Assembly (NCBI GenBank): GCA_965140775.1
Contig: OZ223471.1
Coordinates: 496,001-560,000, forward strand
DNA from: UBA6244 sp965140775
Lineage (GTDB): Bacteria; Bacteroidota; Bacteroidia; Bacteroidales; F082
DNA length: 64,000 nt
Direction of reading: 5' to 3'
Below the pieces are notes generated by a model, which was not told where the DNA came from, did not search any database, and worked only from the letters and a program-made list of their open reading frames with translations. Within the stretch, counting starts at the first letter, position 1. Each line of letters opens with the position of its first letter. This document shows positions 44,246-52,056 of the stretch, in pieces. The position numbers were made by a program, and so were the translations under genes.

Positions 44246-44460
44246 GATGGTTTAGGTTAGCCGGACAGCATTTTTCAAAATTATAACACCTTTCATAATG
44301 AACAGTTCAATAAGCAAAGTTATTCAAAACTATTGAGGAGCCCTTGCTAAGAACTCAACGAAAAATTTTGTAAATAATTTAGCAGGTGCCTTTTTGGCAT
44401 AAGCATATGCCACTGATTTAGAATCATATTCGGGTGTTTTGTTATCCAAAGATGAATGTT
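44246..44460 (-). mobile_element. IS3-family remnant: right end and end of orfB
   Basis: The element end GATGGTTTAGGTTAGCCGGACA is followed on the - strand by codons for EHSSLDNKTPEYDSKSVAYA-like residues, the last part of an IS3 OrfB. It parallels 48648-48860 of the more complete copy. Confidence 0.75.
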
Positions 44461-44649
44461 CCTGGATAAACCGCTCCATCTTGTGGCACTCTTACCAGAG
44501 TCGTTGTGCCACTGACACCGGAGCAAAGTGTGCCACCCGTACCGATTGATGTTGTGCCGCCCATACCTTAGCGAAGTCCCCGCATTTCCGTATGCCAGAT
44601 TTTGACACTCATACTTCAACTATCATGTTGTAGTTTCCGTTGATACACT

Positions 44650-44830
44650 AAAAAAATCCACTCGCAGTGAGCTACTTATAAAAAATAGTATTACATTTGG
44701 GCTACCAAAAATCTACAAACAACTAAAAATACCTATTCAGTGAATGCGTACCTTGAGCAAAGTGTCAACAGATATCTGGTTTTGATGGATGTGGTTTTTG
44801 GAAAATAGTATACTGAAATAGCATTGAGAC
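44650..44830. repeat. R3 direct repeat, right copy
   Basis: Partner of 37302-37480. The two copies bracket the five-gene operon and the IS3 remnant. Confidence 0.7.
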
Positions 44831-44845
44831 AAAAAAGATAATATT

Positions 44846-44983
44846 AAACGTTTAGAAACATTTAAAATGGCTTACTTCAACCTAATGAGGCATAAAGAAA
44901 AATCGAATGGGGGGGGGGGGGGGGTGCTGGTGATCTCATAAGCGAGATGCATGCAATATCCTGTTTTTATACGCTAGTTAGCG
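44846..44983 (+). repeat. attC-like site (partial R1-type) with a G16 tract, before cassette 7
   Basis: Matches the second half of the sites at 21662 and 28448 (AAACGTTTAGAAA..., CTAATGAGGCATAAAGAAAA). It contains a run of 16 G at 44909-44924 where the other copies have five, and closes with GTTAGCG (44977-44983). Confidence 0.6.
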
Positions 44984-45038
44984 GCTATTTTATGAACCAC
45001 ACAATAACAAACGAAAACAATTAAAATAAAACAAAAAA

Positions 45039-47045
45039 ATGGAGAGAAGTCTATTATACATTCAAGTTGATAAGAATGATAAAAATGATACTATACTTGA
45101 AGAAATTAGAACATATTCTTCCGAAAATACCAATGAACAACTTTATGTTATAAATGCTCCTTTAGGTGATAAAAAATATTCTTACCCATATCAAGACAAT
45201 GTTATAGTTATCTTATCTCCAAAGCACAAAATACTTTTTCTTGACCTCAATGACAACGTGGAAGAGTTTGATGAATATTATGATGATTTCATAGAAGATT
45301 TAAATTCTATTTCAGATAAATACGACTACAAAAGCCACATCGGAAGACCAAGAGAATGGAAAAAGAATAATACTATTCAAATTTACAATCGAGATATAAA
45401 ACAAATAGCCACGCTACTAAATAAAAATCGTTTGAATAATCCCGAAATGGAAAGAATTAGTGAATTACTTATTTCTTTATTAATAGGGAGCATTAACGAT
45501 ATTAACAAAGTTGGCGCAACTGTTCCTGAAACAATATTAGAAAAGGTTAAAAAAAATATACTACTGTTTGATGGAGAACAAACTAGGTTTATTTATAAAG
45601 AATTCAATAAAAAAACGGTTGCTATTCAAGGATTGTCTGGAACAGGGAAAACTGAATTGTTGCTACATAAGCTAAAAGAGATTTACACTAAAGAAGAGCA
45701 AAGTAAAATCTTTTTCACTTGCCACAACATTGCTCTGGCAAATAATCTAAAAGACAGAATTCCCAATTTTTTCAACTTTATGAGAGTTGAAAAGCAAATA
45801 GAATGGAATAAACGACTTTGGGTTTCCCACGCTTGGGGTTCAAGAAATAATCCAAACTCGGGATTATATAGTTACCTATGCGACTTTTACAACGTAAACT
45901 TTTTGAGATTCAGCTATCACGGAACGGGTTATGAGCAAATTTTTACACAAATTTTGGAAACAGTTAATGCAATTGACGAAAAAGATTTCAAGTTTGCGTT
46001 TGATTATATTTTAATTGATGAGAGACAAGATTTCCCAGGTGTGTTTTTTGAATTGTGTGAGAAAATAGCAAAGAACAAAGTTTACATAGCTGGAGATATT
46101 TTTCAGGACATTTATGAAAATACTAACAATACAGAATTGGAAGTTGATATAGTTCTTAACAGATGTTACAGAACAGACCCCAGAACATTGATGTTTGCCC
46201 ACGGTGTTGGTATTGGTTTGTTTGAAAAGAAAAAATTAAACTGGTTTACGGATACTTATTGGAATGCTATCGGTTATAACTTAGAAAGATTAGAAGATAG
46301 GACTATTAGGTTACACAGAGAGCCAATTAGACGTTTTGAAAATTTAAAAACTGGAGATTTTGAAAGCGTTATTATGGGAGGTTCTACTCACACTTCAAAT
46401 GTCATCAAAATTATTAAAGAGCTTCAAAATACGCACAAAGAAATTAAGCCAGACGACATTGCAATAATTCTTTTGGAAGAAAATCAAAAAAACTTGTTTA
46501 GTTACATTGACGGATTGAGTTACGCAATAAATAATGAATTGGAATGGGACGTTAATAGAGCATATGAGAATAAAAACAAAATCACTAATTCTATATACAT
46601 ATCTAATCCTAATAATGTAAAAGGCTTAGAATTTCCGTTTGTTATTTGTATAACAGCTTCAATAAAGAATTCATATAAGTATCGGAATGTCTTATACACT
46701 ATGCTAACAAGGTCGTTTATTCAATCATATTTATTGGTTACGGAACAAAAAGGGCTTGAGAGCAATAAAGAAGGATTAAAAATTATCAATGAGCATAATT
46801 ATATTCAAACTATTGAACCAACTGACAAGGAGAAAAAAGAAATTGAAAATAAGTTGGAAAAATTTATCCAAAGCAATGCTAATGTTTCATTTGAAGATTT
46901 TCTCAATGAAATTTTCAACGACCTGAAAATTCCAATAAAGAGCAGGAAAAAGCTTACCGAAGCGTTATTAAATACGGACTTTGACAAGTTTGACAAACAG
47001 AAAACAATCAAATTTATTAAAGCAAACTCAGAATTTTACAATTAA
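45039..47045 (+). CDS. Superfamily 1 helicase-like ATPase (cassette 7 cargo, gene 1)
   Basis: A 668-residue protein. The N-terminal ~180 residues are not recognised (acidic patches, possible nuclease-like or regulatory domain). Then SF1 motifs: Q-like FDGEQTRFIY, motif I VAIQGLSGTGKTELLLH (~196-212), IFFTCHNIALANNL, motif II ILIDERQDFPG (~324), motif III-like KVYIAGDIFQDIY, motif IV-like LNRCYRTDPR, and V/VI SNPNNVKGLEFPFVICI and YRNVLYTMLTRSFIQSYLLV. The DERQ box and FQDI resemble DUF2075/UvrD-type ATPases rather than full DNA-unwinding helicases. It is translationally coupled (one-base overlap) to the next gene. Two-gene ATPase modules like this often act in phage defence; inference only. 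Confidence 0.82.
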   Translation: MERSLLYIQVDKNDKNDTILEEIRTYSSENTNEQLYVINAPLGDKKYSYPYQDNVIVILSPKHKILFLDLNDNVEEFDEYYDDFIEDLNSISDKYDYKSHIGRPREWKKNNTIQIYNRDIKQIATLLNKNRLNNPEMERISELLISLLIGSINDINKVGATVPETILEKVKKNILLFDGEQTRFIYKEFNKKTVAIQGLSGTGKTELLLHKLKEIYTKEEQSKIFFTCHNIALANNLKDRIPNFFNFMRVEKQIEWNKRLWVSHAWGSRNNPNSGLYSYLCDFYNVNFLRFSYHGTGYEQIFTQILETVNAIDEKDFKFAFDYILIDERQDFPGVFFELCEKIAKNKVYIAGDIFQDIYENTNNTELEVDIVLNRCYRTDPRTLMFAHGVGIGLFEKKKLNWFTDTYWNAIGYNLERLEDRTIRLHREPIRRFENLKTGDFESVIMGGSTHTSNVIKIIKELQNTHKEIKPDDIAIILLEENQKNLFSYIDGLSYAINNELEWDVNRAYENKNKITNSIYISNPNNVKGLEFPFVICITASIKNSYKYRNVLYTMLTRSFIQSYLLVTEQKGLESNKEGLKIINEHNYIQTIEPTDKEKKEIENKLEKFIQSNANVSFEDFLNEIFNDLKIPIKSRKKLTEALLNTDFDKFDKQKTIKFIKANSEFYN

Positions 47046-47695
47046 TGAAAACATCGTTTCAACTTGATATAACTCCATCATTAATTCAAACCTTCTTTCC
47101 CGAAGAGCTAATTAAAGATAAATACAAAATTCTGGAGATTCTGCTAGAGGCTTGTCGGTATATGCTTTATAATAAAAGGGTGGCAACAGCACGAAGTAAG
47201 TATAAAATGATATTGCACAAAGATAAAATGAGCAGACTCCTTTTTGTTGGCGAAAATAAAATCTATTCTATTGCGTTTCCATTCAATATTAGTCAAATAA
47301 CAACTGATGAAATATTATTAAACTACAAAAACCGATTTGACATAGATTCTCAAAATATTTCAACATTATTAAGCCTGTTGAAATCCCCAACTATCAATAG
47401 CGAGGATTGCTTAGAATTTATTGACCCAATAGCAAACTATACCCAAAACCATTGGTCAACATTAAGAGACTTACTTATTTTAGAAGATGGCTATGTTAGG
47501 TATGACAAAGACGAAGTAGGTTTTAATAAAGCAAAAACGGATGGACATGAACACAGACACCCACTAAATCACATAGACATCTTCTACACAAATCAAGCAA
47601 CTTTCAAATTAGGACTAAAACAAGAATATACAAACAACGATTTAATTGACTTAATGGATAGGAATACGGATAGTAAATATTTAAACAGCCGCTAA
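47045..47695 (+). CDS. Unknown partner of the helicase-like protein (cassette 7 cargo, gene 2)
   Basis: A 216-residue soluble protein with no recognised family. Features: an N-terminal helical part (FFPEELIKDKYKILEILLEACRYMLYNKR), a strand-rich middle (KMSRLLFVGENKIYSIAFPFN), and a C-terminal segment with DGHEHRHPLNHIDIFY, a cluster of His/Asp that could bind metal, which hints at but does not prove an enzymatic site. The start overlaps the helicase stop by one base, and the stop overlaps the inverse core of the next attC-like site. The two genes are thus a single mobile unit. Confidence 0.72.
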   Translation: MKTSFQLDITPSLIQTFFPEELIKDKYKILEILLEACRYMLYNKRVATARSKYKMILHKDKMSRLLFVGENKIYSIAFPFNISQITTDEILLNYKNRFDIDSQNISTLLSLLKSPTINSEDCLEFIDPIANYTQNHWSTLRDLLILEDGYVRYDKDEVGFNKAKTDGHEHRHPLNHIDIFYTNQATFKLGLKQEYTNNDLIDLMDRNTDSKYLNSR

Positions 47696-47822
47696 CACGC
47701 GGTCATAAAACATTGGGGGCGAAGTGGTTAATCGAGCATTGACTCTCGCATTGAAGGTAATTATACCTTGATCGTGAAGTAGCTCCGAAAACCCCAACGT
47801 TTCATACCGCCAACCGTTGGTT
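47690..47822 (+). repeat. attC-like site 7 (133 bp)
   Basis: AGCCGCTAAC (47687-47696) is the exact 10-base reverse complement of GTTAGCGGCT that opens cassette 7, 2.7 kb away. The arm GCGGTCATAAAACATTGGGG pairs with CCCCAACGTTTCATACCGC, and the site closes with GTTGGTT (47816-47822). Confidence 0.75.
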
Positions 47823-47841
47823 GCAATATTAAGAAAACAAA

Positions 47842-48408
47842 ATGAATAAAGACGTACATCAGTATTTACTTAAAGAACTTGAACTTGTAAATAACAGAGT
47901 TGTAGTACTCACAACCATAGACGCTAAATTAATAAACATTTTATTATTGATTTTTGGTGTTGGATTCGGATTTGGAATTTCAAGTCAATTTTTCAGCGAT
48001 TATCTTCTTATATTTTTCCCTATCGCAATTTACTGTATAATATATTATTTTATTCACCTGTACATTATCGTGACATCCTTATTAGGCTATAAAAAATCTT
48101 TGGAAGAATATATTAATAACAATATCATTTGTAAAAGACTTCTAATATCAGAATTAATAAATGAAAAATTCCATTTAAAGTCAAAAGGATTATATTTTTC
48201 ATACGTAGGGTATTCGATATTAGTAATGTTAAGTATTTATTCTAGCATAAGTACTGCCTTTAAAACCTTTGACACTCTTTATTCAATTATTGTAGTGATA
48301 GGACACGTAATATTACTTACACTCTTATTTATTTCTCTTAAAGACCTATTTAAAACGTTTGAAAAATCTTATGAATATTCTGAAAATTTATTTAAACAGA
48401 TAATATAG
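47842..48408 (+). CDS. Four-helix membrane protein (cassette 8 cargo)
   Basis: A 188-residue protein. An N-terminal helix (VHQYLLKELELVNNRVVVLTTIDAKL) leads directly into a hydrophobic pair (INILLLIFGVGFGFGIS, IFFPIAIYCIIYYFIHLYIIV); after a ~45-residue loop comes a second pair (YSILVMLSIYSSIS, IIVVIGHVILLTLLFISL). The 'helix-D/AK-two TM ... two TM' plan is reminiscent of SLATT and Pycsar-effector TM domains, which kill infected cells by membrane disruption, but no diagnostic motif is seen. Single gene, starting 20 bases after the opening core. Confidence 0.68.
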   Translation: MNKDVHQYLLKELELVNNRVVVLTTIDAKLINILLLIFGVGFGFGISSQFFSDYLLIFFPIAIYCIIYYFIHLYIIVTSLLGYKKSLEEYINNNIICKRLLISELINEKFHLKSKGLYFSYVGYSILVMLSIYSSISTAFKTFDTLYSIIVVIGHVILLTLLFISLKDLFKTFEKSYEYSENLFKQII

Positions 48409-48432
48409 CATCAAACAAGCACAATAAAATAC

Positions 48433-48480
48433 TGCAACCAATAAAAATATAATGCATTTGGCAGATGGTGCTAAATATGA
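48433..48480 (+). repeat. Inverse core of attC-like site 8 (truncated)
   Basis: TGCAACCAA (48433-48441) is the reverse complement of TTGGTTGCA that opens cassette 8. No pairing 3' arm is found before the IS3 element at 48648, so the array is truncated here. The remainder of 48442-48647 shows nothing recognisable. Confidence 0.55.
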
Positions 48481-48810
48481 AAATGATAGCAATTAAGAAA
48501 CATAGTAATAACTTGAAAAATTATAGCGATGAAATGCCATACGCCCCATATTCTCACAGTTGGAGGCAACTCTGAGAACAGACAAATGTTAACATTCTCG
48601 ACCACAATCATGACCCTCAATCAAAGTTAACTACTTTAACATATTATTGAGATGGTCTAGCTTAGCTGGACAACATTTTTCAAATTTATAATATTTTTCT
48701 TCATGAACAATTCAACAAGCAAAGTTATTCTGAAATTTTGAGGAGCCCCTACTAAAAGCTCAACGAGAAATTTTGGAAATAACTTTGCCGGGAGACTCCT
48801 TGAAAAAGGG

Positions 48811-49673
48811 TTATGCAGCTGATTTATAAACATATTCAGGTGTTTTGTCATCCAAAGATGAATGTCCTCTTTTGTAGTTATAGTATCCGATAAATTCATC
48901 ACAGGCCTGCCAAACATCGTGTCCGGTTTTGAGCTCAAGCAAATAGAGCTTGTCGTATTTAATGGTGCGCCAAAACCTTTCAATGTACACGTTGTCAATG
49001 GCTCTGCTTTTTCCATCCATTGATATTCTGACAGTTTCAAGGCTTTTTACATAACTCACATATTCATCTGAAGTGAACTGACTTCCTTGATCAGAGTTAA
49101 TAATTTCAGGCTTACCATGTCGTAAAACTGTCGTTCGTACTAAGTCCACAACCCACTGGGCTTCCATCGTGTTTGACAAGCTCCAACCTAAAATATAGCG
49201 ACTATAAACATCCATTATAGCTACCAGATACATGAATCCCCTTTGCATTGGTATATACGTGATGCCCAACGACCAGACCTGATTTGGCCGGGTAATTTCC
49301 AGGTTGCGTAGCAGATAAGGGTATTTATATTTTGCCGGATCAATCACTGTGGTACGAGGGCGAAAAAAGATTGTTTTCATCCGCATGGTTTGCATCAAAG
49401 TTCTTACATGATAACGGCCAACTTGAAACCCCTTCTTTTAAGCTCTTTGGACATCCGGCGGGTGCCTCGGGTGGGATCTTCTAAATACAATCGATCTAGC
49501 TCCTTCATTAACTCAATATCCTTGTCTTTAGCCATAGAAGGGGTGTAATACAAGGTGCTTCGTGCAATGCTCAACATCTCACATTGTTGACAGATGCTCA
49601 TCGAACCTTTACCCTTATCTATCAACTCTTTACGAATGTCTAACGGAATCATAGAAGCTTTTTTTTTAACCAA
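48811..49673 (-). pseudogene. IS3 OrfB transposase, frameshifted
   Basis: The 5' part (from SMIPLDIRKELIDKGKG to RMSKELKRRGF) and the 3' part (integrase core with RPNQVWSLGITYIPM, VDLVRTTVLRHGKPEIINSDQGSQFTSDEY and GKSRAIDNVYIERFWRTIK: the DDE residues) are in different frames. One extra base at the GGGGTTT stretch near 49428 breaks ...RRGFQVGRYHVRTLMQT. In a working copy OrfB would be produced by slippage on the A9 run (49659-49667) at the end of OrfA. The element is therefore probably dead. Confidence 0.8.
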
Positions 49674-49936
49674 TTGTTAGCAACCGTCAGTTGACCAATT
49701 TGCTGCACCAAGTCCTCTTTTTCCTTCTCAAGTTTTTTGATTTGATCAGCTTCCGGGGTTCCGTTATCAAAAACTTTTCCGGCATTGGATAGAAACTCTC
49801 GCTTCCACATGCTGACTTGGTTGGGTACTAACTGGTAGTCTTGAGCCAGTTCAGAAACAGTTTTTAGTTCTTTAATCGCTTCAAGTGCCACCTTGGCCTT
49901 GAATTCAGCGGTAAATGTTCTTCTCGATCTTTTCAT
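49649..49936 (-). CDS. IS3-family OrfA
   Basis: A 95-residue helix-turn-helix/leucine-zipper protein: KRSRRTFTAEFKAKVALEAIKELKTVSELAQDYQLVPNQVSMWKREFL and a coiled coil (IKKLEKEKEDLVQQIGQLTVANNWLKKKLL). It ends on an A9 run (49659-49667) that is a typical -1 programmed-frameshift site for producing the OrfAB transposase. The ATG before KRSRRTF is preferred over one 15 bases upstream that falls at the IS4 boundary. Confidence 0.85.
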   Translation of the reverse strand: MKRSRRTFTAEFKAKVALEAIKELKTVSELAQDYQLVPNQVSMWKREFLSNAGKVFDNGTPEADQIKKLEKEKEDLVQQIGQLTVANNWLKKKLL

Positions 49937-49946
49937 ATGACAGAAA

Positions 49947-51282
49947 TTCACTAGTGTCCAAAAGAATTTTTAAAGAACCTTTGTAAGTCCTTAATATATA
50001 TGTAATTATAATCGTAAATTTCACGTGTCGATTTGAATTCATTTCCCAAATTCGCAACCTGAATATAAACCAGGATGTGATGAATAATGGAAAGTATGTT
50101 TTCAGTCAGATAGTCGCCTTTTTGCCTAAAAGAGCATTTGATATGATTGTACAAAAATATAACGGTGATAAATGGGTTAAAACCTTCTCCTGTTGGAACC
50201 AGTTGCTTGTCATGATGTTCGGACAATTGGCTGCTTGTGACAGTCTCCGGGAACTTACCTGCATTGTTCAGTCGATTAAAACAAAGTGCTATCATCTCGG
50301 ATTTGGTAAAGGTGAAATAAAACTGAGCAACCTTTCTTATGCCAATATTAACAGGGACTACAGAATTTTTGAGGAGTTTGCCTATTATATGATTAATCTT
50401 GCCCAGACTAAACGGATACTTAGGCCGTTTGAATTGGAGGGCAAGTTTTATGCGTTTGATTCCACCACCATAGACCTCTGCCTTAACTTGTTCAAATGGG
50501 CAAACTTCAGGAAGAATAAAGGGGGTATTAAAGTCCACACACTCTTTGATGTATTGACGCAAATCCCAACATACATTCATATCACTGAAGCTAAAGTCCA
50601 TGATGTGAATGTGATGGATCTGATTCCCTACGAACCGTTTGCCTTCTATATCTTTGACAAAGGGTACTATGATCTTGGCAGGTTGTACACCATTAATACA
50701 ATTAATTCCTTTTTCGTCATCAGGCAAAAGTCCCACTTGAAATATGAAATTATTGATGGAGAAGAACTTCTGGATGATATTGATAATATTCTTCTTGACC
50801 AGGCCATACTCCTTACCGGATATCAAACCAGGAAAAAGTACCCTGTAAAACTGAGGAGAATAGTTTACTATGCCCCTGAGCTTGGTAGAACCTTTACCTT
50901 TTTGACGAATAATTTCGAAACAGACGCAAAAAACATTGCTCTGTTGTATAAACAACGATGGCAAGTTGAACTTTTTTACCGATGGATCAAACAACATCTT
51001 CGAATCACTTCTTTCTGGGGAAACACCGAAAATGCCGTTAAGATCCAGATATATATTGCTGTTATTGCGTATTGTCTGGTGGCCATTGTTGAACATGACG
51101 CCCATTTGGGCAGGACCACTTTCAATGTGCTCCGTGTGATTAGCAGAGTCCTCACAGATAAAACTAATATCAGGGAGCTTTTTGCTAACTCTGACACCAT
51201 GGAAGAAATGGATGATGGTGCTTTTCAAATGGAAATCGCTTTTAAATATTGAATGATGAAAATTTTATTGGACACTAGTGAA
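49947..51282 (+). mobile_element. IS4-family (DUF4372-type) insertion sequence, 1336 bp
   Basis: Bounded by a perfect 15-bp inverted pair: TTCACTAGTGTCCAA (49947-49961) and TTGGACACTAGTGAA (51268-51282). It separates the truncated IS3 element from the truncated integrase, and the two flanks do not form one gene, so a deletion or recombination accompanied or followed insertion. Confidence 0.82.
50077..51252 (+). CDS. IS4-family DDE transposase
   Basis: A 391-residue transposase. The N-terminal DUF4372-like part (KYVFSQIVAFLPKRAFDMIVQKYNGDKWVKTFSCWNQLLVMMFGQL) is followed by the DDE core: FYAFDSTTIDLCL (first Asp), KGGIKVHTLFD, YIFDKGYYDLG (second Asp) and the insertion-domain/Glu helix LLYKQRWQVELFYRWIKQHLRI, with the Y-(2)R-(3)E-(6)K signature. 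The frame is complete and the element ends are present, so it may be active. Two adjacent ATG codons start it. Confidence 0.93.
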   Translation: MMNNGKYVFSQIVAFLPKRAFDMIVQKYNGDKWVKTFSCWNQLLVMMFGQLAACDSLRELTCIVQSIKTKCYHLGFGKGEIKLSNLSYANINRDYRIFEEFAYYMINLAQTKRILRPFELEGKFYAFDSTTIDLCLNLFKWANFRKNKGGIKVHTLFDVLTQIPTYIHITEAKVHDVNVMDLIPYEPFAFYIFDKGYYDLGRLYTINTINSFFVIRQKSHLKYEIIDGEELLDDIDNILLDQAILLTGYQTRKKYPVKLRRIVYYAPELGRTFTFLTNNFETDAKNIALLYKQRWQVELFYRWIKQHLRITSFWGNTENAVKIQIYIAVIAYCLVAIVEHDAHLGRTTFNVLRVISRVLTDKTNIRELFANSDTMEEMDDGAFQMEIAFKY

Positions 51283-51620
51283 GATATGACTTTGAGAACA
51301 AGGCAAACAACGACTTTTTATTCCCTTTTAAAAGGAGAGCTAAACTTAACAACAAATTTGAAGAATACAAAGATATTGACAGACTAACATTGTTGATTAA
51401 TGATAGATTAGCTGTTGTATGTAAGGAACTTGGTATAAATAAAATTACAACGTACACCGCGCGGCATTCCTGGGCCACGATTGCCTACAAATCTGGTGTT
51501 AATCTTAGTATAATAAGTACAGGCTTGGCTCATTCAGACCTTAAAATGACCGAGGTATATATTGACAGCTTGGTTAGTGATGACACACTTACAAAGGCCG
51601 ACAAGTTGATTTTTGATTAA
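51283..51620 (+). pseudogene. Truncated tyrosine recombinase (3' end only)
   Basis: The frame opens directly at the IS4 end with RYDFENKANNDFLFPFKRRAK and continues through DIDRLTLLINDRLAV, YTARHSWATIAYKSGV and the nucleophile region LAHSDLKMTEVYIDSL. It aligns to the last ~110 residues of the integrase at 35885-37129 at roughly 75-80% identity, ending with the same TKADKLIFD. The 5' two-thirds is missing from the window, so it is a relic of a second related mobile element. Confidence 0.88.
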
Positions 51621-52056
51621 TGGAAGTAGTAGAGTTTGAATATATCGAATAGAACCGAAAAATTTGGGAATCGCTGTCCTGAAAAGTATGACAATATCAA
51701 ATCAGCGTAGTCCGGGATACCGAAATGAGCAATTCCGATTATATAAATACTTGAATATATTATATACTTTTTATCAGGGTTACACCCTTTTTTTTTAATT
51801 TAGCTATCGGGAAGAAGGTCTTTAAGTTAGAAGGAAGTTTTCGATGCTTTTTATTCCTTTTGGTTTCGTCAATCAAACGTAGGTGTTACATGCCCGAAAG
51901 GTGGTGAATTTGATCCAAATAGTATTTACACAACAGCCTTGTTGGCAGATAAATTCTGTCGTCAAAACACTTGACCTTTGCCGATTACCAATCGATCGCA
52001 ATACACAGCAAAACAACAAAGCGTGTTATCAAAAAAAAACTTAATTCGTCAGAGCC
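51621..52056. other. 436-base non-coding gap before the histidine kinase
   Basis: No gene recognised. A T9 run at about 51790 follows a GGTTACACCC stretch, and the last ~80 bases are presumably the kinase promoter region; no confident -7 box. Confidence 0.4.

Larger units (their letters stand above)
48648..49946 (-). mobile_element. IS3-family element (IS150-like), left end lost
   Basis: The right end GATGGTCTAGCTTAGCTGGACA is at 48652. OrfA and OrfB follow on the - strand. The left end beyond OrfA is replaced by the IS4-type element starting at 49947. Confidence 0.82.

Noticed and set aside
44347..44619. 90-codon - strand frame after the receiver-membrane gene
   Set aside because: It reads the IS3 orfB remnant in the wrong frame; the true remnant is described separately.
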